Assembly (NCBI GenBank): GCA_963578475.1
Contig: CAUZCL010000010.1
Span: forward strand, 1-64,000
Direction: 5' to 3'
DNA length: 64,000 nucleotides
Source: SMYC01 sp963578475
GTDB taxonomy: Bacteria > Acidobacteriota > Vicinamibacteria > Marinacidobacterales > SMYC01
Below the pieces are notes generated by a model. It saw only the letters and a program-made list of their open reading frames with translations. It searched no databases and was not told the DNA's origin. Of this stretch, positions 35,745 through 44,853 are shown piece by piece (the first letter of the stretch is position 1; each line of letters begins with the position of its first letter). The position numbers and the translations under genes were made by a program.

Positions 35745-36983
35745 TCAAACCTTTTCGAGCAGGTGGCCCATGCGATCTTTCTTGGTCTTCAGGTACGACG
35801 CTGAGACTTCGTTCGCGGCAACCTCGATGGGAACCCTCTCAGTGATGTGAAGACCATAGGCCTCGAGCGCGACGAACTTCCGCGGGTTGTTGGTCAAGAG
35901 ACGTATGTTACGGACGCCGATTTCCGCCAGAATTTGCGCACCAATGCCGTATTCACGTTGATCGGCTTTGAATCCTAGGCTCTCGTTGGCATCAACCGTA
36001 TCCATGCCTTTGTCCTGGAGCGCGTAAGCTCGAATCTTGTTCGCGAGCCCGATCCCCCGGCCCTCTTGATGGAGGTAAAGCAGGACGCCTTTGCCTTCTT
36101 CACCAATCTTCGTCAGTGCCGCGTCGAGCTGCGAGCCGCAATCGCACCGTTTGGAATGAAAGACCTCGCCCGTCAAGCATTGCGAGTGCACGCGAACGAG
36201 CACTTCGTCCTTCGGGTCGATATCGCCGAGGATGAGCGCCAGATGCGTGGCGCCGTCATTGGCGCTTTCGTAGGCCGCGATGCGGAACGTCCCGTAATCT
36301 GTCGGCAGCTGCGCCTCTGAGACGCGCGTCACGAGCCGCTCGGTGCCCAGGCGATGGCGGATAAGATCCGCGACCGTGATGAGCTTGATCCCATGCTTTT
36401 TCGAGAATGGCTCGAGGTCCGAGACCCGCGCCATCGTACCGTCCTCGTTCATCACTTCGCAAATGACGCCGGCGGGATAGAGCCCCGCAATCCGCGCCAG
36501 GTCCACTGCAGCCTCGGTCTGTCCGGATCGCTGCAAAACACCGCCCGGCCGCGCGCGCAGCGGGAACATATGGCCCGGCCGAACCAAATCGGCGGGTGTC
36601 GTCGCGCTATCGATGGCCACGAGCACGGTACGCGCCCGATCGGCAGCCGAGATCCCAGTGCTCACGCCAACTTTGGCCTCGACGGAGACGCAAAAGGCGG
36701 TCCCGTAATTGGAGGTGTTATCGGTCACCATCAACGGGATTTGAAGCTCGTCGAGCCGCTCACCCGCCATCGGCATGCAGATGAGCCCACGGCCATGCGC
36801 GGCCATGAAATTGATGGTTTCGGGAGTGACTTTTTCGGCCGCGATCGTCAGGTCGCCCTCGTTCTCCCGATCCTCGTCGTCGACGACGATGACTATCTTT
36901 CCGGCACGAAGGTCTTCGAGAGCCGATTCGATGGAGTCGAACGCTGAAGCGACCCCGTGCTGCTTGACGTCTTCAGATTCCAT
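35745..36983 (-). CDS. ribBA: Bifunctional DHBP synthase / GTP cyclohydrolase II
   Basis: The fused enzyme makes both riboflavin precursors: 3,4-dihydroxybutanone phosphate from ribulose 5-phosphate and the pyrimidine precursor from GTP. The RibB part (about 1-205) has DDEDRENEGDL, and GHMFPLRARPGGVLQRSGQTE. The RibA part has the zinc cysteines HSQCLTGEVFHSKRCDCG and the active-site HQEGRGIGL. ATG 36983 (MESEDVKQHG) is favoured, with AGGAG seven bases upstream in the last repeat unit of a tandem array. With ribE and ribD it forms the riboflavin gene group. Confidence 0.96.
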   Translation of the reverse strand: MESEDVKQHGVASAFDSIESALEDLRAGKIVIVVDDEDRENEGDLTIAAEKVTPETINFMAAHGRGLICMPMAGERLDELQIPLMVTDNTSNYGTAFCVSVEAKVGVSTGISAADRARTVLVAIDSATTPADLVRPGHMFPLRARPGGVLQRSGQTEAAVDLARIAGLYPAGVICEVMNEDGTMARVSDLEPFSKKHGIKLITVADLIRHRLGTERLVTRVSEAQLPTDYGTFRIAAYESANDGATHLALILGDIDPKDEVLVRVHSQCLTGEVFHSKRCDCGSQLDAALTKIGEEGKGVLLYLHQEGRGIGLANKIRAYALQDKGMDTVDANESLGFKADQREYGIGAQILAEIGVRNIRLLTNNPRKFVALEAYGLHITERVPIEVAANEVSASYLKTKKDRMGHLLEKV

Positions 36984-36985
36984 CC

Positions 36986-37021
36986 ATTCGCTCCTCATTC
37001 GCTCCTCATTCGCTCCTCATT
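36986..37021. repeat. Triplicated Shine-Dalgarno/ATG unit before ribBA
   Basis: Three exact 11-base units ATTCGCTCCTC lie at 36986-36996, 36997-37007 and 37008-37018. Read on the minus strand, each unit is GAGGAGCGAAT and supplies AGGAG; the following unit border forms ATG. The last copy provides the ribosome-binding site of ribBA, while the upstream ones create alternative ATGs. A CCTCAATTAG duplication follows at 37022-37041. Confidence 0.85.
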
Positions 37022-37034
37022 CCTCAATTAGCCC

Positions 37035-37634
37035 TCAATTAGCTAGATATGGCTCCGAGAACCGAGCCACGTATTTAGCCAGTATATCGTACTCGATATG
37101 AACACCGTGGCCCGGCGCAAGTGCTCCGAGCGTCGTCACATCCAGCGTATGCGGGATCAGCATAACCTCAAGCCAACCCGCGGAGCAGCCGGTCACGGTG
37201 AGGCTGACGCCGTGAAGTGCTACCGAACCTTTTTCCACGACGAGCGGGTCGCCCTCACTCTTGTGCTCGACCCGGAGCACGTAGTCTCCGTCACGATCTC
37301 CCGCGAACACGACGCGGCCGACTTCATCGACATGGCCTTGCACGAAATGGCCTCCGAGGCGGTCGGCGGCTTTGAGCGGAAGCTCTAAATTGACCCTGTC
37401 TCCCGGCGAAAGAGCGCCCAATGTTGTGCGCCGCAGCGTTTCTGGAGCGACGTCGAGGGAGAACCGGGCCCCGTCGACCTTGGTCGCGGTGAGACACACG
37501 CCGGCATTGGCGACGCTGTCACCTATCGCGAGCGCCGCCGCGATGAGCTCACTCTCTATAGTGAGCTCCACGAGCTCCGCTTTCTCGCGACGAGTAGAAA
37601 CCTCACCGACGGCTTCGACAAGTCCTGTGAACAT
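37035..37634 (-). CDS. ribE: Riboflavin synthase alpha subunit
   Basis: The enzyme dismutates two 6,7-dimethyl-8-ribityllumazine molecules to riboflavin. The tandem lumazine-binding domains are visible: MFTGLVEAVGEV, GVCLTAT, and GGHFVQGHVDEVG in the first half, and GVSLTVTG and IPHTLDVTT in the second. ATG 37634 gives the invariant MFTGLVE start; the frame extends upstream without homology. No ribH (lumazine synthase) gene is in the window. Confidence 0.95.
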   Translation of the reverse strand: MFTGLVEAVGEVSTRREKAELVELTIESELIAAALAIGDSVANAGVCLTATKVDGARFSLDVAPETLRRTTLGALSPGDRVNLELPLKAADRLGGHFVQGHVDEVGRVVFAGDRDGDYVLRVEHKSEGDPLVVEKGSVALHGVSLTVTGCSAGWLEVMLIPHTLDVTTLGALAPGHGVHIEYDILAKYVARFSEPYLAN

Positions 37635-37732
37635 TTTGTCTTTCTCTACTTTTCTTTGGTCTTCTTTTCTCTCGTCCGGGCTTTTAGCGAAAGTGGCCGC
37701 AGGCTGCAAACGTACCCTTCAGCACACCAGGA

Positions 37733-38839
37733 CTAACGTAAGCGGCCGTCGACCAACCAGCCGTCCCCGACCCGGGCAAAGGACACGGAGCGCAACATCG
37801 CCGCATCGCGGATCCATTGCGGTCCCTCGCCCCCGACGAACGGAAGCGCGGCGCTGCCACCGACGATTCGCGGCGCAAGGTACAAAACGAGGCGATCCGC
37901 CAGCCCGTTCTCGAGAAAGCTTCCATGAATCTCGCTGCCACCCTCGACGAGCAGCTGGCTCACACCACCGGCTGCAAGACGGAAGAGCGCAGCCTCGAGG
38001 TCGAGGCGTCCGCCGCGACGCCCAATCGTCTCGACCGTTACACCGGCCGAGCGGAGCTTTTTCCTGCGTGCCGCGGAAGCCTCGGCCCCACAGAAAACCG
38101 TCACCGGTTCGCGCCGCGCGGTTCGGACGAGCCGGCTCGTGGGAGAAAGCCGCAACGAGCTGTCGATAACAGCCCGCAGAAACGGGCTGCTCGCGCGGGG
38201 CTTGGGCCGCCGGTTCAATCTGGGATCGTCCGCGAGGGCGGTTCCAATCCCCACGAGAACCGCGTCGTGCTCCGCGCGTAGAAGCCGGGCGTGGCGTCGC
38301 GCCGTACTCGAAGTGATCCACTTCGAATCCCCGCTCCTCGTCGCGATCCGGCCGTCGAGGCTCACGGCACCTTTGAGCGTCACGAAGGGAAGGCCACGAC
38401 GAGCATGTTTGACAAAAGCCGCGTTGAGCTCCTTCGCTTCGCGACGTAGCAAGCCAATCTCCACCTCGATCCCGTGCCTTCTCAAATAGCGAAAGCCGCC
38501 GCCATCAACTCTGGGATTTGGATCGCGCATGGACGCGACCACCCGCTGAACCCCCGCAAGCACGATCTCGTGGACGCAAGGCGGCGTTCTTCCTGTATGA
38601 CAGCAGGGCTCCAAATTCGTGTAGAGCGTGGCCCCTCGCGCATGAGAACCGAGCTGGCTGAGTGCTATGGCCTCCGCGTGGGGCTCGCCCGCGAGCCGAT
38701 GGAACCCCTGACCGAGCACGGTGCTACCCCGGGCTACGACCGCGCCCACGAACGGATTTGGCGCCGTCGTACCGCGCCCGAGCGTCGCGAGGGCGAGAGC
38801 CCGGCGCATCATGCGCCTATCGGTTTGTTCGGAGTCCAT
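37733..38839 (-). CDS. ribD: Bifunctional riboflavin deaminase/reductase
   Basis: RibD deaminates and then reduces the pyrimidine intermediate. The deaminase part has the zinc motif GEPHAEAIAL and EPCCHTGRTPPC; the reductase part (about 145-370) has LKGAVSLDGRIATRSGDSKWI and VEGGSEIHGSFL. ATG 38839 (MDSEQTDRRMM) is preferred because the deaminase starts at once; the upstream part of the open frame lacks homology. No clear ribosome-binding site is next to it, so the start stays uncertain. Confidence 0.93.
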   Translation of the reverse strand: MDSEQTDRRMMRRALALATLGRGTTAPNPFVGAVVARGSTVLGQGFHRLAGEPHAEAIALSQLGSHARGATLYTNLEPCCHTGRTPPCVHEIVLAGVQRVVASMRDPNPRVDGGGFRYLRRHGIEVEIGLLRREAKELNAAFVKHARRGLPFVTLKGAVSLDGRIATRSGDSKWITSSTARRHARLLRAEHDAVLVGIGTALADDPRLNRRPKPRASSPFLRAVIDSSLRLSPTSRLVRTARREPVTVFCGAEASAARRKKLRSAGVTVETIGRRGGRLDLEAALFRLAAGGVSQLLVEGGSEIHGSFLENGLADRLVLYLAPRIVGGSAALPFVGGEGPQWIRDAAMLRSVSFARVGDGWLVDGRLR

Positions 38840-38952
38840 GGAATATGCATAGTAATCCAGCTCTCCGTCCCTGGCTATCCAGCAAAGCCGGGCTAGCCTC
38901 GACCCCGCCAGAAGGACGCATTCCATTGAGGTTCGGCGCTAGCTAGTCTAGT

Positions 38953-39828
38953 CTAGTTCAGGAGGGCGTCGACGAAGTCTTCCTCGGCGAACGGCAACAG
39001 ATCGTCTGCGGATTCACCGACGCCGATGTAGCGAACTGGAAGGCCAAGCTCTTTGGCGATCGCGATCACGACGCCGCCTTTGGCGGTGCCATCCATTTTC
39101 GTGAGGACAATGCCGGTGACGCCGAGCGTCGACTTGAATTGCTGCGCTTGGCTCAACCCGTTACTGCCTACCGTGGCGTCCATGACGAGAAGCGTCTCGT
39201 GAGGCGCATCGGGAACGAGGCGCGCGGTCACGCGCTCGATTTTAGCGAGCTCATCCATCAAGGGACGCTTGGTATGGAGCCGCCCCGCTGTGTCGATGAA
39301 AACTTCATCGACGCCGCGACCGAGCGCGACTTGGACGCCTTCGTGAACGACGGAAGCCGGATCCCGACCCGCCGCACCTTCGATGAGATCGACGCCAATC
39401 CGTTCGGCCCAGACAGCGAGCTGTTCTTGAGCCGCGGCCCGGAACGTGTCGGCAGCCACAACGAGCGTCGACTCTCCCGACGCCGCGCTCCGCGCCGCTA
39501 GCTTGGCCACCGTTGTCGTTTTGCCAACGCCGTTTATCCCGACGATCATCGTGATACGCGGTGGCGGACTCGGAGCCCTTTCACTAGAACGTACGGCTCG
39601 CAGGATCCCGAGCAGCTCCTCTCGCAGATTACCGGCGCTGGCAATTCCGTCCTCACGCAACGCTTTCAGAATCGCGGAGGCCGCCGGAAGCCCGATATCA
39701 GCCAGGACGAGGGACTCTTCGAGCGCATCCCAATCGGGCGCGTCGCTACCGCCAAGCGCCGCTCCAAATTTCTCTCGCGTTCGCAAGAGCCCCGCGCGAA
39801 GTCGTTCTCGAAGGGAAGAAGAAGACAC
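38953..39828 (-). CDS. ftsY: Signal recognition particle receptor FtsY
   Basis: FtsY is the membrane receptor for SRP. The 291-residue protein has a short N domain and the G domain: GINGVGKTTT (about 96-105), DTFRAAAQEQL, DTAGR, and TKMDGTAKGG. The acidic A domain is missing, as in many bacteria. GTG 39828 is the start codon. It is 115 bases upstream of ribD on the same strand. Confidence 0.95.
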   Translation of the reverse strand: MSSSSLRERLRAGLLRTREKFGAALGGSDAPDWDALEESLVLADIGLPAASAILKALREDGIASAGNLREELLGILRAVRSSERAPSPPPRITMIVGINGVGKTTTVAKLAARSAASGESTLVVAADTFRAAAQEQLAVWAERIGVDLIEGAAGRDPASVVHEGVQVALGRGVDEVFIDTAGRLHTKRPLMDELAKIERVTARLVPDAPHETLLVMDATVGSNGLSQAQQFKSTLGVTGIVLTKMDGTAKGGVVIAIAKELGLPVRYIGVGESADDLLPFAEEDFVDALLN

Positions 39829-39878
39829 GAAACGCCAATAGATAGAGGTCGCCGAAAATGCTTTATGGCTCGGGCCCC

Positions 39879-40637
39879 CTATGGGACTTTCAGCGCATTC
39901 AAAGCCTGGAGCGCCAGGCGCCCATAGGCGGATTGACGATCCGCCTCGACGACGCGGCGGTAGAATTCGCGAGCTCGGTCGGTCTCTCCCCGGGATTGGT
40001 GGATAAGCGCCAAATTAAAAAGGCTCTCTCCGTCCCCCTCGAAGATCTCGATCGAGTTTACGAATTGCCGCCGCGCTCCCTCGACATCCTTCATCTTTAG
40101 CAAGACGTTACCGAGGCCGCGATAGGCGAGCGCGAACTCGGTATTTTTTTCTATCGCGCGCCTGAAAAAAGCGAAGGCAAGCTCCAAGTTCTCGTCTTCC
40201 AAATAGAGATTGCCCAAGTTGTACAGAGCTTTTTCGGGCGTCGGGTAGTACGGGTTTCGTACCGCGCGACCATAGGCTTCGAAGGCCTTTTCTCTCTCTC
40301 CCGTCTCCGAATAGACCATCCCCATATTGTTATAGACATCGGTCAAGTCGGGATTGAGCTGGATCGCCGCATAGAACGCCCTTAGGGCTTCCCGGAAGTT
40401 GCCGACCGCGGCGAGCGCGAGGCCCATGGCGTTATAGAGGAACGGATTCTCCTGATCGAGTTTCAACGCGGCACGATATTCCCGGATGGCTGCCTCATAT
40501 TGTCTTTCTTGATGCAGTGTCTTTCCACGGTGGAAGGCTCGGATCGCGTCTTCGATTTCCGCTTCCGTTTGGGCGGACACCAACGTAGTCATCAACAATC
40601 CTACGGTAAGAAGGGCAAAGACCTTCCTTCGCGACAT
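39879..40637 (-). CDS. Secreted TPR protein
   Basis: A signal peptide (cleavage near VSAQ, about residue 22) precedes about six TPR repeats, such as YEAAIREYRAALKLDQENPFLYNAMGLALAAVGN-like units and LALAYRGLGNVLLKMKDVEG. The 252-residue product is likely a periplasmic assembly scaffold. AAGGAGG lies eight bases before the ATG. It heads the group with ftsY downstream, 50 bases away. Confidence 0.85.
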   Translation of the reverse strand: MSRRKVFALLTVGLLMTTLVSAQTEAEIEDAIRAFHRGKTLHQERQYEAAIREYRAALKLDQENPFLYNAMGLALAAVGNFREALRAFYAAIQLNPDLTDVYNNMGMVYSETGEREKAFEAYGRAVRNPYYPTPEKALYNLGNLYLEDENLELAFAFFRRAIEKNTEFALAYRGLGNVLLKMKDVEGARRQFVNSIEIFEGDGESLFNLALIHQSRGETDRAREFYRRVVEADRQSAYGRLALQALNALKVP

Positions 40638-40810
40638 CGAAACCTCCTTGTTCTGAAGGCGATATTGTAGCGCAACTTGTCCCTTTCGTTCACGCTTTGG
40701 AGCAGGTTTTTCTACGTCACACGCGAAGTGTCGGTGCTCGCTGGCGCGACCGAGAGCGACGGAGCGGGGAGCTCCTTCGACACGGGTGCCCGCGCGGGCT
40801 TCGGAGCGAT

Positions 40811-42507
40811 CTAGGCAGGAGACATCTTGATGACACTGACGACTTTCATGTTCGGACGCACGAGACCTTGCTCATAGGCGGTGATGAGCGCTTCGACGAT
40901 GTGCTCTTCGAACTTCTTCCCGATGAAGCTCCTCATGCGAGCGAAGACGTAACTGATCTCCATGGCTTTCTGATACGGCCGGTTCGTCGTCATCGCGTCG
41001 ACAGTATCGGCGACGCTCACGATCTTCGCCATGAGGGGAATCTCGTCGCCTTTGAGCCCATCCAGATATCCCGAACCGTCGATGTTCTCGTGATGGCACC
41101 GGATGCCCGGCATCATATGCTCGAGTTGAGGAACGTGCTCCATGATCGCGGCGCCCACCGACGGGTGGGTCTTCATAATCTCGTATTCCTCATCGGTCAG
41201 CGGCCCCGCTTTCCCGAGAATGCTGTCCTGTATTCCGATCTTTCCCACGTCGTGCATGAGAGCCGAAACCCTAATGACTTCCGTCTCGTCTTCCGGCAAG
41301 CCGAGAATCTCCGCGATCGTAGCTGAGTAATGCGCGACGCGCTCCGAATGACCCGCGGTATAGGGGTCCTTCGCGTCGATGGCAGCCGCTAGAGAGCTGA
41401 CGGCGCCGAGAAACATTTGCTTGTTCTCTTCTGCCGCCCTGCGCAACCGCTCTATGAAGCGACGGATCTCGAGCATCATGAAGTTGAACGTCTCGGCAAA
41501 CTCACCGATCTCGTTGTCGCTCGCGACTTCGATGTTCCGCGAGAAATCTCCCGAAGCGAGACGGCGGGCGCCTTCGGCGAGCTCGGCAATGGGCCGAGAA
41601 AGCCGTCCGGCAAACACCACGACGAGAATCCCGCCGAGCACCGCGGTGACGATACTGCGGAACATGATGACGTCAACGTTCGAAAAGACCGCCTCCTCTT
41701 CCGTCTGAACAATGGCGCCCCAGCCGAGGTCTCGCAGAAAAGGGATCGTGGAGTTGCGATCGCCGATGGGCGTATAGGTGCCCAGCATGGCGCGGGGTTC
41801 GCCGTCTCGGGAGAGCGCAAATTTTCGGAGCCGCTCGCGAGTCCTCGGGACGCTTGAAAAGCCTGCACGATCGCCATCTTCGAGACGTCCACCACGCCTT
41901 CGAAAAGCGTGGCCGCGTCCCAATGGGTAACGAGGTCGCCGGCGCTGTCGACCACGTAGACGCTCCGGCGGTCATTTCCCTTCTGACTCACGATCTCGTA
42001 AATGGGTTTCAAGCTAATCGTCGCCGAGACGACACCGATAACCGGAGGCTCGCCCGCACCGCCGCTCGAGGCGCGCACCGGAGAGGACATGATCACGACG
42101 GTGTCGAGGAGCGGCTCGATGATATGCGGCGGCGAGACCCACGTGCGCCCCTGAAGCGCCTCGATGAGGGATTGCCGGATCGAGCTCTCGATGGTGCGGT
42201 CATCAAGGGAGTAGCCTGCAAAGACACCGTTCAGGGCGGGATCGAAGACCGAGATCGACAATACCCGGTCTTCCTCGACGAGAGCAAAGACTCGGACTCC
42301 ACCGAACGGATCCGTTGACTCACGGCCCAAGGATCCGAGGCGATCTCGAAGGTCTCAGCAATCGCAGCGATTTGATTGTGCATCGACTGCAAATAGAGAC
42401 GCGAGCAACATGAGTGCTCTGAGCGAATAGAGAATCTTGCCGCGTCGCTTGATCATTATCGGGGAAGCCAACGGGATCGTTGTCTTGTTATCGCGGGGAG
42501 ACATCAT
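40811..42507 (-). pseudogene. Cache-HAMP-HD-GYP protein with three frameshifts
   Basis: Three frames belong to one gene. ATG 42507 or 42504 begins with MSPRDNKTTIPL and a transmembrane helix; after a slip near 42388-42396 the Cache-like text LQSMHNQIAAIAETFEIASD follows; after another near 42305-42325 comes GGVRVFALVEEDRVLSISVF, and a third near 41815-41860 leads to MLGTYTPIGD. The last frame holds a second membrane helix, a HAMP linker and an intact HD-GYP domain: GHSERVAHYSATIA, MHDVGKIGI, HPSVG, HHENIDGSGYLDGLKGDEIPL. GSGY replaces GYP context partly, but it is still a typical HD-GYP. It overlaps the cyclase gene stop (ATGA), so the two are coupled. Confidence 0.7.
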
Positions 42508-44102
42508 TCGGTTTTTTCCGATAGCACTTCGAACACGCGTACCGTTTTTCTTTTTCCCTTGAGCGAGACTATGCCGAGATCCTCGAACTCGAATTTGCCT
42601 TTCGTGAGGTCGTGAGTATATTCACCGATTACGATTTGTCCGGCTTTGGCCACCATCGACTCGATGCGCGAGGCGATATTGACGGTATCGCCGAGCACGG
42701 TGAACTCGCGCCGTTTCTCAGAACCGATGGGACCGGAGACGGCGCGTCCGCTGTGAATCCCCATACGCATCTGAATCGGAGACGCGGAGGCGCGCTCGGC
42801 GTTCAGTTCGTGGAGCCGTTGCCGCATCTCGAGCGCGACTTGGACCGCCCGCCAAGCATGGTCGGTTTGAGGATAGGGAGCGCCGAACACGGCCATGATG
42901 CAATCCCCGATGAACTTGTCCACCGTCCCGTCATGGTCGAAGATAGGCTCCTCCATGCGCGAGAAGTACTCGTTCAAGAGCTTCGCCACCGATTGCGGGC
43001 TCATCCTTTCCGCGAGGGGCGTGAACCCGACGATATCCGCGAAGAGAATGGACACTTCGAGGTCCTGAACCTCTTTCTCACCTTCCGACAGGATCCGAGT
43101 GGCCACGGCCGGCGAGAAATATTTTTCGAGCCGCGCACGCGCCACTTTCTCTTCTTGAATCTTCTTGTTCAAGTTCGCCTGTTGGATTGCAACCGCCGCA
43201 TAGTTCGAAAGAGCGCTCAAGAGCTCCAAATCGTCGAGCGAGAAGGTCTTGGTCTGCATGGGACTATCGACGTGGATGATCCCGATGACCTCGTCTCCTT
43301 TCCAAAGAGGGGCGCACATTGCGGAGCGGATGCCGTGAAACCGGATACTGTCGCCCGTCTTGAAGCGAGGGTCGATCTGCGCGTCCGCAGTCAAAATCGA
43401 CACGCGATCCTTGACGACGCGATCGGCAATGGTCTTGCTGATGGTGATTTTCTCGTCGTTGCCATGCCGATGCTTCACGACCCGCGGCTTCAAATCGCCC
43501 TCGGCGTCATACAGCATCAGGAATCCTCGATCCGCCGGGATATGCTCGAAAACGGCGTCCATGACACGGCGCGGGACTTCCTCGGGCTGGGCTGAGATGA
43601 GTGCCTTTGCGAGACCCGAAAGACTGCGAAGGACGCGATTGATCTTCGCGAGCTCGTCGCCGGGGTCGTCCACCTCGGGTCTGATCTCTATCGGGCTCGT
43701 CGAGTCCTTGCCCGATTTCTCGTCGAGAAAGAACTTGGAGAGCTCGCCAACGCTTCGAATCACGGTCCGGGCTTCCTCGAGCAGGGGCTTCTCCTCGTCG
43801 AGAACCACTTTTCCTTCGAGGGTCTTGCGGAAAAGGACGAGAAACTTGCCGAGAAGAATCTCATCTCCGTCGTTGAGCGCCGCTTCAGGTACCCGCACGC
43901 CGTTGACTTGCGTGCCATTCTTGCTCTTCAAGTCGATGACACGACACTCGCCACGATTCATGGCCACTTCGGCGTGACGGCGCGAGACCCCGAAATCCTT
44001 GATAACGACATCGCAGTCGGGGGAGCGGCCGAGGACGATGCCCTTGTCGCGGATGGGGACGATCTGTTCATTCCCCTCCTCTTGATATGCGAGCTCGTAC
44101 AT
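42504..44102 (-). CDS. FHA-GAF-adenylate/guanylate cyclase
   Basis: The 532-residue protein combines an FHA domain (about 15-95, GRSPDCDVVI, VSRRHAEV, NGTQVNGVRV), a GAF domain (about 165-320), and a class III nucleotide cyclase domain (about 350-525). The cyclase keeps the two metal aspartates in ILFADIVGFTPL and DKFIGDCIMAVFG, and GDTVNIASRIES. It should make cAMP or cGMP in response to phosphoprotein and small-molecule inputs. The cNMP-binding proteins at 9915 and 35274 are likely readers. The gene is coupled with the HD-GYP gene downstream. Confidence 0.92.
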   Translation of the reverse strand: MYELAYQEEGNEQIVPIRDKGIVLGRSPDCDVVIKDFGVSRRHAEVAMNRGECRVIDLKSKNGTQVNGVRVPEAALNDGDEILLGKFLVLFRKTLEGKVVLDEEKPLLEEARTVIRSVGELSKFFLDEKSGKDSTSPIEIRPEVDDPGDELAKINRVLRSLSGLAKALISAQPEEVPRRVMDAVFEHIPADRGFLMLYDAEGDLKPRVVKHRHGNDEKITISKTIADRVVKDRVSILTADAQIDPRFKTGDSIRFHGIRSAMCAPLWKGDEVIGIIHVDSPMQTKTFSLDDLELLSALSNYAAVAIQQANLNKKIQEEKVARARLEKYFSPAVATRILSEGEKEVQDLEVSILFADIVGFTPLAERMSPQSVAKLLNEYFSRMEEPIFDHDGTVDKFIGDCIMAVFGAPYPQTDHAWRAVQVALEMRQRLHELNAERASASPIQMRMGIHSGRAVSGPIGSEKRREFTVLGDTVNIASRIESMVAKAGQIVIGEYTHDLTKGKFEFEDLGIVSLKGKRKTVRVFEVLSEKTE

Positions 44103-44138
44103 AAAGGTTTGCGCCGAGTTTAAGATTCTCGTAACTTT

Positions 44139-44717
44139 TTATTGTACTGCTTGATTTCGATTCGTCCCACCGAGACCGAATCGCTCGAGCACATGATAAC
44201 GGGCGCCTGACCCGGATAACCGGCTCTCGAACAATATGACCTCGCTCACCGACATCGACCCCCACGCGTGCTCCGAGTAGCCTGGCAGCGTCTTGTGAAG
44301 AGCGGGCTCACGCTGCTTGAACCGCGCGATCGTGAGATGAGGGTGGAACCTACGCGCATCTGCCTCAAACCCGCTGCTCTGGATCACGCGCTCGACGCTT
44401 CGGTGAAGCACTAATAATGTATCTTCTACAGGCGCAACGACAATGAAGAGCACTTGAGGCTTTTCTACGCGCGGGAAACACCCTAGTCCCAACAACGCTA
44501 GCCCGAACGCGGCTTCGCGGCGAATCGGCGCGCGGAGGTTTGCGCTAAGGAAGTCTGCACGCTCGCGAGACGTCTCGCCGACGAAGCGCAGCGTGAGATG
44601 TAAGTTCGCCGCCGGCACCCACCGCGCCGCGTGTAGCCGAGGACGCAACTCGTCTTGCAGAGACCCGATCCGCTCGCGGAGCTCCCCGGAAAGCTCTATA
44701 CCCAAGAAAACCCTCAT
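44139..44717 (-). CDS. thpR: RNA 2',3'-cyclic phosphodiesterase (2'-5' RNA ligase family)
   Basis: Members of the 2H superfamily hydrolyse 2',3'-cyclic phosphates. Both HxT motifs are visible: HLTLRF (about 45) and HPHLTIARF (about 125). ATG 44717 (MRVFLGIELSGELRERI) matches the family start. Length 192 residues is normal. It shares strand with cinA upstream, from which it is separated by the repeat at 44762. Confidence 0.9.
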   Translation of the reverse strand: MRVFLGIELSGELRERIGSLQDELRPRLHAARWVPAANLHLTLRFVGETSRERADFLSANLRAPIRREAAFGLALLGLGCFPRVEKPQVLFIVVAPVEDTLLVLHRSVERVIQSSGFEADARRFHPHLTIARFKQREPALHKTLPGYSEHAWGSMSVSEVILFESRLSGSGARYHVLERFGLGGTNRNQAVQ

Positions 44718-44761
44718 ACGCTCAACTCTGCGACGTAGAACCATCTGTCCAAAAGACAAAA

Positions 44762-44834
44762 GGAGAGGTGGGGATAAAAGTAAGGCATCCGGACATCCCC
44801 ACATCTCCTCCTATCCCCACATCCCCTTGCTTTT
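44762..44834. repeat. Palindromic intergenic repeat, copy 2
   Basis: GGAGAGGTGGGGATA (44762-44776) is the exact reverse complement of the TATCCCCACCTCTCC unit of copy 1. TATCCCCACATCCCC-TTGCTTTT (44812-44834) repeats the other arm in a variant form. Arms are inverted relative to each other, so the copy can also fold. It lies in the thpR-cinA gap. Confidence 0.7.
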
Positions 44835-44853
44835 AGAAAACGCAGGAGCTGAC

